DNA of 64,000 nt from positions 248,001 to 312,000 of the forward strand of contig NZ_JAEACT010000002.1 of assembly GCF_021432385.1 (NCBI RefSeq). Reading direction: 5' to 3'. The notes beneath the pieces were generated by a model. It did not search any database, was not told the origin of the DNA, and worked only from the letters and a program-made list of their open reading frames with translations. Position numbers and translations under genes: made by a program. The stretch is from Clostridium hydrogenum. Its GTDB lineage: Bacteria; Bacillota; Clostridia; Clostridiales; Clostridiaceae. Of the stretch, positions 55,665 to 63,140 are shown in pieces. Position 1 is the first letter of the stretch, and the number at the start of each line of letters is the position of its first letter.

Positions 55665-56309
55665 ATGAAAATTAAATGGTTTGGGCAGTCATGTTTTATG
55701 ATAACCTCTAAAAATGGTACTAAAGTATTAACAGATCCATTTCATAATATGTTGGGGTATAAATTACCTGAAATTGAAGCAAATATAGTGTCTACAAGTC
55801 ATAATCACGGTGACCATAATAATATAAATGCTGTCAAAGGTGAATTTACACATATAAATAAATCAGGTAGCTTTTCAAAAGACGGAATTGAGATAAAGGG
55901 CGTACAAACATTTCATGATAAAGTTTCAGGAGCTAAGAGAGGCAAAAATACCATATATAACTTTAAAATTGATGGAATAAATGTTTGCCATTGTGGGGAT
56001 CTTGGACATACTCTTGATTCTAATCTCGTGAAGGAAATAGGTAATGTAGACATACTGATTATTCCAGTTGGCGGGAGAGCTACAATAGATGCCAACGATG
56101 CAGTTAATGTAATGAAGCAGTTAAACCCTAAAGTAGTTATACCTATGCACTACAGAACCAAAGCATTTGGGATATTTGGTTTCTTGTTTGCCAAGGTTGA
56201 CAAATTTATATCAGCTTCAGGGTTGAAAGTAAGGGAGCAGGATCTACTTGAAATAAACTCAGGGAATATTAATGATTATTCTGGGATTGTTGTTCTTAAA
56301 TATGATTAA
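55665..56309 (+). CDS. UPF0173-like metallo-beta-lactamase-fold hydrolase
   Basis: A 214-residue MBL-fold enzyme of the short UlaG/YtkL type. MKIKWFGQSCFMITSKNGTKVLTDPF at the N-terminus, the metal motif STSHNHGDHNNI, the HCGDLGH histidine and VVIPMHYRT complete the usual site. AAAGGAGG precedes the ATG. It is 134 bp after the AraC gene on the same strand. Substrate unknown. Confidence 0.85.
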   Translation: MKIKWFGQSCFMITSKNGTKVLTDPFHNMLGYKLPEIEANIVSTSHNHGDHNNINAVKGEFTHINKSGSFSKDGIEIKGVQTFHDKVSGAKRGKNTIYNFKIDGINVCHCGDLGHTLDSNLVKEIGNVDILIIPVGGRATIDANDAVNVMKQLNPKVVIPMHYRTKAFGIFGFLFAKVDKFISASGLKVREQDLLEINSGNINDYSGIVVLKYD

Positions 56310-56370
56310 TATTTACTGAATAATATTCAGTGATGGATGAAATAGCCCTAAAACAAAATAAACGTTCAAA

Positions 56371-56402
56371 GGATTGCTTAGCTAGTCAACACTAAGCGAT
56401 CC
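56371..56402 (+). terminator. Hairpin terminator after the MBL gene
   Basis: GGATTGCTTAG, ten bases, CTAAGCGATCC, followed within five bases by a T-run. It is the last gene-related feature before the rlmH end. Confidence 0.65.
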
Positions 56403-56490
56403 ATATTTTTTCAAAGCAATTAGTTTCCAATACAGTTTTATATCTATGAACCCAATTGAGACCATTCATACCAATGTCTGTGACGAAAGT

Positions 56491-56513
56491 CTGCATTACT
56501 TGTGGTATGGTTC
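56491..56513. other. rlmH 3' end as attachment-like site 1
   Basis: The last codons of rlmH (GAACCATACCACAAG, stop TAA, then TGCAG) are repeated, in the same orientation, at 48197-48220 and 42674-42697. In staphylococci the same gene end is the integration site of SCC elements. Confidence 0.6.
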
Positions 56514-56975
56514 CCCCTTCATAATCCTAAACCCCCTATAAATTTGCTCCAAAAGCATAACCCTAAAAAGTTGATGGGGAAATGTCATCTTAGAAAAGCA
56601 TAGCTTATAATCCGCTCTACTTAAAACATCTTTAGATAATCCAAGTGATCCCCCAATTACAAAAACAATATTACTATTTCCTCTAATTCCAAGGTCACCT
56701 ATAAGTTCCGAAAACTCTTCCGAAGAAATCATACTTCCTTTCAAATCCAAGGCTATAACATACATATTATCTTTTATACAGCCAAGTATCTTTTGCCCTT
56801 CCTTTTCCTTAATTAAGCTTTCTTCCTTATCTGAAGCATTCTCAGGTGTTTTTTCATCTTGAAGCTCAATTATATCCAACTTACAATATCTACTAAGTCT
56901 CTTTGAATATTCTGAGATTGCATCCTTTAAATACTTTTCCTTAAGCTTTCCAACTGTTACAAGCGTTATATTCAT
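56496..56975 (-). CDS. rlmH: 23S rRNA (pseudouridine1915-N3)-methyltransferase RlmH
   Basis: A 159-residue SPOUT methyltransferase that modifies pseudouridine 1915 in helix 69 of 23S rRNA. The SAM-binding knot is [15 protein letters not shown], followed by [20 protein letters not shown], and the invariant C-terminus GEPYHK. The length is exactly that of the family. The ATG at 56975 follows GGAGG; the longer frame to 57146 is noise. Its 3' end is the reference copy of the att-like repeats. Confidence 0.96.
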   Translation of the reverse strand: MNITLVTVGKLKEKYLKDAISEYSKRLSRYCKLDIIELQDEKTPENASDKEESLIKEKEGQKILGCIKDNMYVIALDLKGSMISSEEFSELIGDLGIRGNSNIVFVIGGSLGLSKDVLSRADYKLCFSKMTFPHQLFRVMLLEQIYRGFRIMKGEPYHK

Positions 56976-57045
56976 AATACCTCCATATAAACATAGAGTA
57001 TAGAGTACAATTTCTGTACTTTGTACTCTGTTTTTCTTACACAAA

Positions 57046-57072
57046 AACTCCCCATCCAAATGACAGGGAGTT
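57046..57072 (-). terminator. Terminator of the SEC-C gene
   Basis: AACTCCC, a 13-base loop and GGGAGTT, followed on the minus strand by TTTTTG. Next to it (56995-57040) is a fragment of R1 type B ends. Confidence 0.65.
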
Positions 57073-57087
57073 CTATGACATATGTAA

Positions 57088-57588
57088 TTATTTCTTTCCA
57101 CAGCAATTTTTGTATTTCTTTCCGCTTCCACAAGGACATGGTTCATTTCTTCCTATTTTTGTTTTATTTACAACAGTTCTTGAATCTGCCCAAGACTTCT
57201 TTATCTCTTTTCTCTTTTCTTTTGAGAAAATGCCTTCCCACTGAGGAAGATTATACAAATAATCAGCCTTTGCTTCAAGCATGTTAAAATACAATTTTTC
57301 AAAATCTATTTTCAAGTCAACTTCAGAATCTTTTTCAAGTGATTCAAGATCTAAAGGTTCTTTTAAGCTGTCATTTATTCCGTCTAAAAATCCCATGTAA
57401 AACACACTTGATGTCTTATATTCTTCAGCTAAATCCTCTATCTTTCCATTTAACTGTTTAACATGATTAGCTAAAAGTTTAGTGTATATTTGAGTTTCTA
57501 TTTCACCATAATCTTTCCAAAATGCTGCTTCGCCTTTAGTTTTTACATAGTCAACAACCATATCTGTCCAATCTTTATATAGACTCAT
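57088..57588 (-). CDS. SEC-C metal-binding protein
   Basis: A 166-residue protein, mostly helical, ending in the SEC-C zinc motif ([19 protein letters not shown]) known from the SecA C-terminus. The body (about 1-140) has no family I recognise. The role may be ribosome- or chaperone-related, but this is open. AAAGGAG precedes the ATG at 57588. It lies 112 bp upstream of rlmH on the same strand, with a terminator between. Confidence 0.85.
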   Translation of the reverse strand: MSLYKDWTDMVVDYVKTKGEAAFWKDYGEIETQIYTKLLANHVKQLNGKIEDLAEEYKTSSVFYMGFLDGINDSLKEPLDLESLEKDSEVDLKIDFEKLYFNMLEAKADYLYNLPQWEGIFSKEKRKEIKKSWADSRTVVNKTKIGRNEPCPCGSGKKYKNCCGKK

Positions 57589-57732
57589 AACCTTAGTCTC
57601 CTTTAAGTTAATATTTATCATTAAATATTATAATAATTTTCTTACAATTTTTCAACATATTTATAAATTAAAAAAGAATATTTTTCATTTTATTTACACT
57701 TATTGTTCCTTTTTATTATATTATTGTTCTAT

Positions 57733-58518
57733 CTAAAGTTCCATATAATTACTTGGTATTGATCTTTCAGCCATAGATATAGCCACATCTCCGCCAACTT
57801 CTATTCCGCTCTCTGTTAATATGTTTATAACTGTTTTATATGCCAAATCTGGATAATTATTTGTTTTACTCAAATGTCCCAATACTATTTTCTTCTTTTT
57901 TCCACTAACTATATCAATTATAGCTTTTCCGCAATCATCATTTGACAAATGGCCAACATCACTTAATATTCTTCTTTTAAGCACATATGGATATGGTCCA
58001 AACTTTAACATTTCAACATCATGATTACTTTCCAAAAGTATTACATCTGCATCCTTAATTGAACACTTTACCTCATCAGAAAAATATCCCAAATCTGTAG
58101 CCACACAAGCAACTTTATTTCCGCTTATAACTTTATAGCCGGAAGGACTTGCCGCATCATGTGGTATTCTATAAGCTATTATATCTAAATCCTTTATGCT
58201 TACACTTTCGCTATCCATAATCTTTATATTTTCATCTTTAATTTTTCCAAGTGTATTTTTCATAGCATTCCAAGTAAGCTCATTTGCATATATAGGTATA
58301 TTGTATTTTCTAGATAAAATACCTACACCCTTAATATGATCTAAATGCTCATGAGTTACAAAAATACCATCAACTTCAGACGGATTTTCATTTATATCCA
58401 CCAATGCCTTCTCTATACTTTTACCTGAAAGTCCCGCATCAATTAATATTCTCGAATTATCCGAAGCAATAAAAGTGCTATTTCCACTACTTCCACTATA
58501 AAGCGAACAAAATCTCAT
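57733..58518 (-). CDS. walJ: MBL-fold hydrolase WalJ (YycJ)
   Basis: A 261-residue metallo-hydrolase of the YycJ/WalJ group, proposed 5'-3' DNA exonuclease activity linked to the cell wall/division control region of Firmicutes. The N-terminal SLYSGSSGNSTFI, the metal motif VTHEHLDHIKGV and the later LLESNHDVEML, LGHLSKTNN are diagnostic. AAAGGAG precedes the ATG. It starts 30 bp after murA and is probably co-transcribed with it. Confidence 0.9.
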   Translation of the reverse strand: MRFCSLYSGSSGNSTFIASDNSRILIDAGLSGKSIEKALVDINENPSEVDGIFVTHEHLDHIKGVGILSRKYNIPIYANELTWNAMKNTLGKIKDENIKIMDSESVSIKDLDIIAYRIPHDAASPSGYKVISGNKVACVATDLGYFSDEVKCSIKDADVILLESNHDVEMLKFGPYPYVLKRRILSDVGHLSNDDCGKAIIDIVSGKKKKIVLGHLSKTNNYPDLAYKTVINILTESGIEVGGDVAISMAERSIPSNYMEL

Positions 58519-58548
58519 AATAACTCCTTTACATAAAATTAGACATAG

Positions 58549-59805
58549 TTAGCCTACTTCTCTTCGTATATCTGCACCTAAGCTTCTAAATTTATCTTCA
58601 ATATGAGGGTATCCTCTATCAATATGTTCTATGCTTGAAATTTCACTTCTGCCCTCTGCCAAAAGTCCTGCTATTACCATTGCTGCACCTGCTCTTAAAT
58701 CCGTAGCCTTTACTGCAGCACCAGTAAGTTTACCAACACCATCAATTATTGCAATTCTTCCCTCAACTTTTATACTTGCGCCCATTTTCTTTAATTCATC
58801 AACGTGCTTAAGCCTGCTTTCCCATATGCTTTCATTAATTATACTTCTACCATTAGCTATGCATAAAAGTGTACTCATTGGCTGCTGAGCATCTGTTGGG
58901 AATCCTGGATAAGGCAGTGTCTTAATATTTACACCCTTTATGTTCCTATCAGATTGAACTACAATATAGTCATCGCCTTCTTCTATTTTAACTCCCATTT
59001 CCACAAGCTTAGCTGAAACAGACTCCAAGTGCTTAGGTATTATATTCTTTACAATCACTTTTCCACCACAAGCAGCAGCCGCTATCATATATGTAGCCGC
59101 TTCCATTTGGTCTGGAATAACACTATAATTACAACCAGTTAAGCTTTCAACTCCAACTATTCGTATAACATCTGTACCTGCACCCTTTACATTTGCTCCC
59201 ATTGTATTTAGAAAATTTGCTACATCGACTACATGAGGCTCCTTCGCTGCATTTTCAAGCACAGTTGTACCTTCTGCAAGTACAGCTGCAAGCATAACAT
59301 TTATTGTAGCTCCAACACTTACAACATCAAAATAAATGTTAGTTCCAACAAGTCTGTCTGCTGTAATCTCTATTGCTCCATGTTCTATTTTAACGCTTGC
59401 TCCAAGTGCCTCAAATCCTTTTATATGCTGATCTATAGGTCTAACTCCTATAGGGCATCCCCCAGGGAGTTCAGCTTTCACCCTTCCAAACCTGCCCAAA
59501 AGAGCACCATAAAGATAATAAGAAGCTCTCATTTTTCTAACGTCTTCCGTATTAGCATTTGTGCTTGTTATATTTGTACTATCTATCTCAACAGAATTAC
59601 CATTTCTTTTAACCTTGCATCCTAAACTTGATATTATTCTTTCCAAACATTGTATGTCCTCTATCTCAGGTATATTATCAATAACGCTTATTCCTACGCT
59701 AGCCATTACAGCAGCTGGCAATATAGCCACAGCCGCATTTTTAGCCCCACCAATTTCTATATTTCCATTAAGAGGTTTTCCCCCATTTATAATCAACTTG
59801 TCCAT
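58549..59805 (-). CDS. murA: UDP-N-acetylglucosamine 1-carboxyvinyltransferase
   Basis: First committed enzyme of peptidoglycan synthesis; it adds enolpyruvate from PEP to UDP-GlcNAc in the cytoplasm. The 418-residue length is typical. Lys22-Asn23 are in GGAKNA, the PEP-binding cysteine in [15 protein letters not shown], and the later [12 protein letters not shown] and [12 protein letters not shown] are conserved. The ATG at 59805 has AAGGATGG at the right distance. Clostridia often have two copies, and I cannot tell which this is. walJ follows at once. Confidence 0.95.
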   Translation of the reverse strand: MDKLIINGGKPLNGNIEIGGAKNAAVAILPAAVMASVGISVIDNIPEIEDIQCLERIISSLGCKVKRNGNSVEIDSTNITSTNANTEDVRKMRASYYLYGALLGRFGRVKAELPGGCPIGVRPIDQHIKGFEALGASVKIEHGAIEITADRLVGTNIYFDVVSVGATINVMLAAVLAEGTTVLENAAKEPHVVDVANFLNTMGANVKGAGTDVIRIVGVESLTGCNYSVIPDQMEAATYMIAAAACGGKVIVKNIIPKHLESVSAKLVEMGVKIEEGDDYIVVQSDRNIKGVNIKTLPYPGFPTDAQQPMSTLLCIANGRSIINESIWESRLKHVDELKKMGASIKVEGRIAIIDGVGKLTGAAVKATDLRAGAAMVIAGLLAEGRSEISSIEHIDRGYPHIEDKFRSLGADIRREVG

Positions 59806-59978
59806 TATAATATCCATCCTTACCAATCAATTTAATATATGTAAACTTTTTGTTAAATTCAATTTTTATAATCACAATCTATATTATAACATAATTACAT
59901 TGTAATTTAACACTAAATTTAAAATATATATACTAAATTTTATATTTATAAAAACAGACAAAAATAAAATAAAAAAAA

Positions 59979-60016
59979 CAGGCTAAAAACCTTACAATTT
60001 ATTGGTTCTTAGCCTG
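59979..60016 (-). terminator. Terminator of the DUF1540 gene
   Basis: CAGGCTAA...ACC pairs with GGT...TTAGCCTG, followed on the minus strand by a run of eight T. Confidence 0.8.
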
Positions 60017-60022
60017 CCTTTC

Positions 60023-60181
60023 TTATTGTTTCTTAAAACTTCCACAATCGGTACATTCAACTGTTTTTGCTTGAGATTCATGTTTTACTACCATAATATT
60101 CTCTAGTGTACAGTAATTATCATCCTTGCAGTGATATTTACATTCTGTAACCTGACATCCTATGCTTTCATTATGATTCAT
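60023..60181 (-). CDS. DUF1540 small cysteine-rich protein
   Basis: A 52-residue protein (MNHNESIGCQVTECKYHCKD, then NYCTLENIMVV and VECTDCGSF). The cysteine spacing of C-x4-C-x3-C-x5-C and C-x2-C is that of DUF1540, a metal-binding-looking family frequent in clostridial spore formers. GGAGGTG precedes the ATG, and a strong terminator follows the stop. The function is unknown. Confidence 0.88.
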   Translation of the reverse strand: MNHNESIGCQVTECKYHCKDDNYCTLENIMVVKHESQAKTVECTDCGSFKKQ

Positions 60182-60294
60182 CGTAACACCTCCTCAAATA
60201 CAAATTTACAAATTTATTATTGCTAAATATATAAAATTTTATTCTAACAAAATTATTAACTTATATGGTATAATAGATTTAAAAATTTAATTTA

Positions 60295-60396
60295 TAGATA
60301 TACCGTTTCAACTAACGAAGTCAATTTGCACCGTAACCCTCAGAAAACAGATTTTTGGTACAAATTAATTTTGAAGTTCCAAGCGATTTATCTCTA
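60295..60396. repeat. Repeat R4, copy 2
   Basis: TAGATATACCGTTTCAACTA ... AAGTTCCAAGCGATTTATCTCTA matches 11070-11171 along its length. It lies in the leader of the next gene, just upstream of its ribosome binding site. Confidence 0.7.
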
Positions 60397-60417
60397 GTGG
60401 AGGCGTAGAAGCTAAGA

Positions 60418-60972
60418 ATGAAATATTATTTAGTTGCTGAATTTACAAAAGAATCTTATTTAGGTATAGAAAACATACAGCGTTTTACTTGTAAAAAATA
60501 TAAACTATACAAAAAAATGCAAAACCTTCACATAATATTAGATACTATAGAAGAACCAAACCTTGAATTATTCAATAAAATAATGGCTGAAGAAATTAAA
60601 CCCTATAAAAAATTCAAGATTCAACTAAATTCATCTTTAGCATATGATACCAATCAAAAGACTGTAGCTTTAAAAGTTGAAAATAAGGGTTACATTGCAA
60701 CAATTGCAAGAAATCTCAGTGAAAAACTATTTTATAATGGTTTTAAAACTTCATCAATTCAATCTGATGAAGGCTATAACTTATACATACCTTTAGCAAA
60801 TGGTAATCATCAAATTAAAAATATTTTTGATCAAAAATCCTCAGATGCTTTAAACGTACTAAATAAATTTTCTGGGACTTCCTTTTTTAAAATTAAAAGT
60901 TTTGAATTATGTAAGTTAAATGGATATAAAAAGCTATCTGTTATAAAAAACTACCCACTAAGAGATTTTTAA
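60418..60972 (+). CDS. Hypothetical protein, degenerate 2H phosphoesterase-like
   Basis: 184 residues, soluble. The opening strand MKYYLVAEFTKES, then NLHIILDTI (about 40) and EGYNLYIPLANGN (about 121), follow the spacing of the two catalytic strands of 2'-5' RNA ligase/2H phosphoesterases. The first His is kept without the following Thr/Ser and the second His is Tyr, so activity is doubtful. GGAGG lies 12 bases before the ATG. Probably monocistronic. The family link is only by pattern. Confidence 0.55.
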   Translation: MKYYLVAEFTKESYLGIENIQRFTCKKYKLYKKMQNLHIILDTIEEPNLELFNKIMAEEIKPYKKFKIQLNSSLAYDTNQKTVALKVENKGYIATIARNLSEKLFYNGFKTSSIQSDEGYNLYIPLANGNHQIKNIFDQKSSDALNVLNKFSGTSFFKIKSFELCKLNGYKKLSVIKNYPLRDF

Positions 60973-61042
60973 TAAATTTATAAAAGGTTATATTAGACTA
61001 AAAATTATTTTATATATAAAGATAAAAATGCGAACATTTTTT

Positions 61043-61133
61043 CAGAGTACAGATGACAATGAATGATGATTTTTTTATGCCAGCGTAGAAAAATCATCAT
61101 TCATTGTCATCTGTACACCGTAAATTGTGAATT
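61043..61133. repeat. Repeat R1, short copy (core deleted)
   Basis: AGTACAGATGACAATGAATGATGATTT and its inverted return enclose only a 16-base loop (ATGCCAGCGTAG). A type A fragment (GTAAATTGTGAATTC) follows. The rest of 60973-61336 is AT-rich with no gene seen. Confidence 0.7.
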
Positions 61134-61336
61134 CTAATAACGCTATTAGGATAATTTTAACATTGACAATTTTTGGTTTAGAGGCAGCTTGTCTTTAATT
61201 CTGTTATAGAACAAAGTTAATTTTTTTTAATTTTTTTAATATTTTTTTAATGTAATCGTTTAGTGAAACTTTCATTATTTGAAATTTTAATATAAAATAG
61301 ATATATACCAAAGTTAAAGAAAGGCGGCTCATTTCT

Positions 61337-61822
61337 ATGGATTTTAAAAAACTTTTTAGTTTACAAAAAGATTTAGATGCACGAATCATAGAAGAACATA
61401 ATTTATTGGGTGAAGTTTTATTCTCTCAAAAGGCTTTAGCACTACAGGTTGAAGTGGGAGAACTAGCAAATCAAACTAGATGCTTTAAATATTGGAGCAA
61501 TAAGTCTCCTTCTCAAAAGGAAATAATTATTGAGGAATATGTTGATTGCTTACACTTTATTTTAAGTATAGGAATTGACAAAGATTTTGATGACATAGAA
61601 CCAAGTTGTACAAAATTTAACTATAATATAACAGAACAATTCTTAGATTTATTTGTCGACATAAATGACTTCGTAACTTGCTCATCAAAAGATAATTATG
61701 TAACTCTTTTTGAGGATTTTTTAAGTTTGGGAAAAAATCTTGGATTTACTCCAGATGAAATTGAAAATGCATATTTGAAAAAAAATGAAATCAATCTCGA
61801 AAGACAAACTGCAGGATATTAG
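61337..61822 (+). CDS. Dimeric dUTP diphosphatase
   Basis: A 161-residue all-alpha NTP pyrophosphatase of the dUTPase_2 family, which removes dUTP from the nucleotide pool. The metal motif is EVGELANQTRCFKYW (ExxE) followed about 30 residues later by EEYVDCLHFILSIG (ExxD). The N-terminal LFSLQKDLDARI is typical of the Firmicutes group. GGCGG precedes the ATG. It is terminated by a strong hairpin. Confidence 0.92.
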   Translation: MDFKKLFSLQKDLDARIIEEHNLLGEVLFSQKALALQVEVGELANQTRCFKYWSNKSPSQKEIIIEEYVDCLHFILSIGIDKDFDDIEPSCTKFNYNITEQFLDLFVDINDFVTCSSKDNYVTLFEDFLSLGKNLGFTPDEIENAYLKKNEINLERQTAGY

Positions 61823-61834
61823 TTTTAAACTTTA

Positions 61835-61864
61835 ACGTAAGGATAGAAAATCTATTCCTTACGT
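61835..61864 (+). terminator. Terminator of the dUTPase gene
   Basis: ACGTAAGGATAG, six bases, CTATTCCTTACGT, then TCTTTTTA. Confidence 0.8.
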
Positions 61865-61925
61865 CTTTTTATTTTATCCTAATATTTTTTTGCTACGTGG
61901 TTAAACTATTTTTGAGGTGAATCAG

Positions 61926-62357
61926 ATGCTTGGAATAATTTTTTCATTAATTGCTGGAATATCTATGACTATCCAAGGAGTATTTAATACACGTCTAAGT
62001 GAAAAAATAGGTTTATGGGAAACAAATGCTTGGGTTCAAGGTTCAGCATTTATAATAACTTTAATTATTTGTATTATATTAGGAAATGGAAATATACGAG
62101 GAATAAAAGATGTTAATAAACTCTATCTTTTGGGTGGAGTATTCGGCGCCATAATTACATTTACAGTAATGAAGGGAATATCCATTCTTGGCCCAACTCA
62201 CTCTATCAGTGCAATACTTATAGCTCAATTAACTTCTGCTGCACTTATAGATGCTCTTGGACTTTTTTCATCTAAAAAAATACCCTTTGGCACAAACGAA
62301 TATATTGGAGTAGCACTTATGCTGGTAGGAATTGTAGTCTTTAAACTCAAATTTTAA
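61926..62357 (+). CDS. DMT-superfamily (DUF606/YdcZ-like) membrane protein
   Basis: A 143-residue protein with about five hydrophobic helices and the half-transporter layout of DUF606. The N-terminus LGIIFSLIAGISMTIQGVFNTRLS and the end GVALMLVGIVVFKLKF are typical. Half-size members work as dimers, but no second gene lies here. The ATG at 61926 follows GAGGTG at six bases. Repeat R2 begins six bases beyond the stop. Substrate unknown. Confidence 0.85.
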   Translation: MLGIIFSLIAGISMTIQGVFNTRLSEKIGLWETNAWVQGSAFIITLIICIILGNGNIRGIKDVNKLYLLGGVFGAIITFTVMKGISILGPTHSISAILIAQLTSAALIDALGLFSSKKIPFGTNEYIGVALMLVGIVVFKLKF

Positions 62358-62362
62358 ATATG

Positions 62363-62552
62363 GCGAAATAAATGTATTGCAGGATATTAAATAAAATTAA
62401 TAAATCTAAGGCAAAAAACTTTAAAACCCTAAGATGTTTCAATAACTCGCTGAAAGAACGCTCAGACAATTGAAACATCTAAGGCCTTTAAAGTTTTTTA
62501 CCTAAGATTTATAAAATTTTATTTAAATCATCCTACAACACACTTACTTCGC
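62363..62552. repeat. Repeat R2, copy 3 (190 bp, inverted)
   Basis: GCGAAATAAATGTATTGCAG at the left and CACACTTACTTCGC at the right. It has the same length and interior as copies 1 and 2, in the opposite orientation. Confidence 0.85.
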
Positions 62553-62614
62553 AGCGGACATGGTTTTAAGGAAAAAATTCCTCCCTACCTACGGAATTTT
62601 AATATAAAAACAAG

Positions 62615-62812
62615 AACTACTACAATTGCGTAAGCAATAAAAAACTAAGTTATAAGATTTTCCTGACGCAAGTTTATTAATATACAAAATTTTATTGCAC
62701 TACTATTGAGAGTACTTCTACTAAGTTAAAGAACCTACATGGGCTTACACCCAAACCCCTAGCAAGTGTATCCTTCTCTGTACTTTGTACTCTGTCATCT
62801 GTACTCTGCTTT
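62615..62812. repeat. Repeat R1, degraded copy
   Basis: A core piece (ATTGCGTAAGCAATAAAAAA, then AAGATTTTCCTGACGCAAG) and a far type B end (TTCTCTGTACTTTGTACTCTG) remain. The end runs up to the stop codon of the zinc-ribbon gene. Confidence 0.55.
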
Positions 62813-63003
62813 TAATGGCAGCCTCCGCAGCTAGAACAATTTCCACTGCAGTTTCCTCCATTTTTACCATAAAACTTTCCTTTGTACACTCTTTCTACCT
62901 CTTCGCTTTTACATTTAGGGCAAACTATCTTTTCTGAATTGCTATTTACTATTTCAAAAAACTCCTCATTACAGTTCTTACATTTATAATCAATTAAAGG
63001 CAT
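62812..63003 (-). CDS. FmdB-type zinc ribbon protein
   Basis: A 63-residue protein. The zinc ribbon has DYKCKNCNEEFFEIV and IVCPKCKSEEVERVY. The C-terminus is a glycine/cysteine-rich tail (NCSGNCSSCGGCH). The FmdB group is thought to be regulatory, but the role of these small members is unknown. The ATG at 63003 follows GGGAGTG. Its stop adjoins an R1 end. Confidence 0.85.
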   Translation of the reverse strand: MPLIDYKCKNCNEEFFEIVNSNSEKIVCPKCKSEEVERVYKGKFYGKNGGNCSGNCSSCGGCH

Positions 63004-63140
63004 TAAAATCACTCCCATAAATATTTTATCTTATACTGTTCTCATAAAATTATATACCACTTTTATTTCTAAATTCAACATTTAGGCTCATTGTAAATAT
63101 AATAATATTGTAAGCTTTTTATAAAAGGATGATAAATTTA

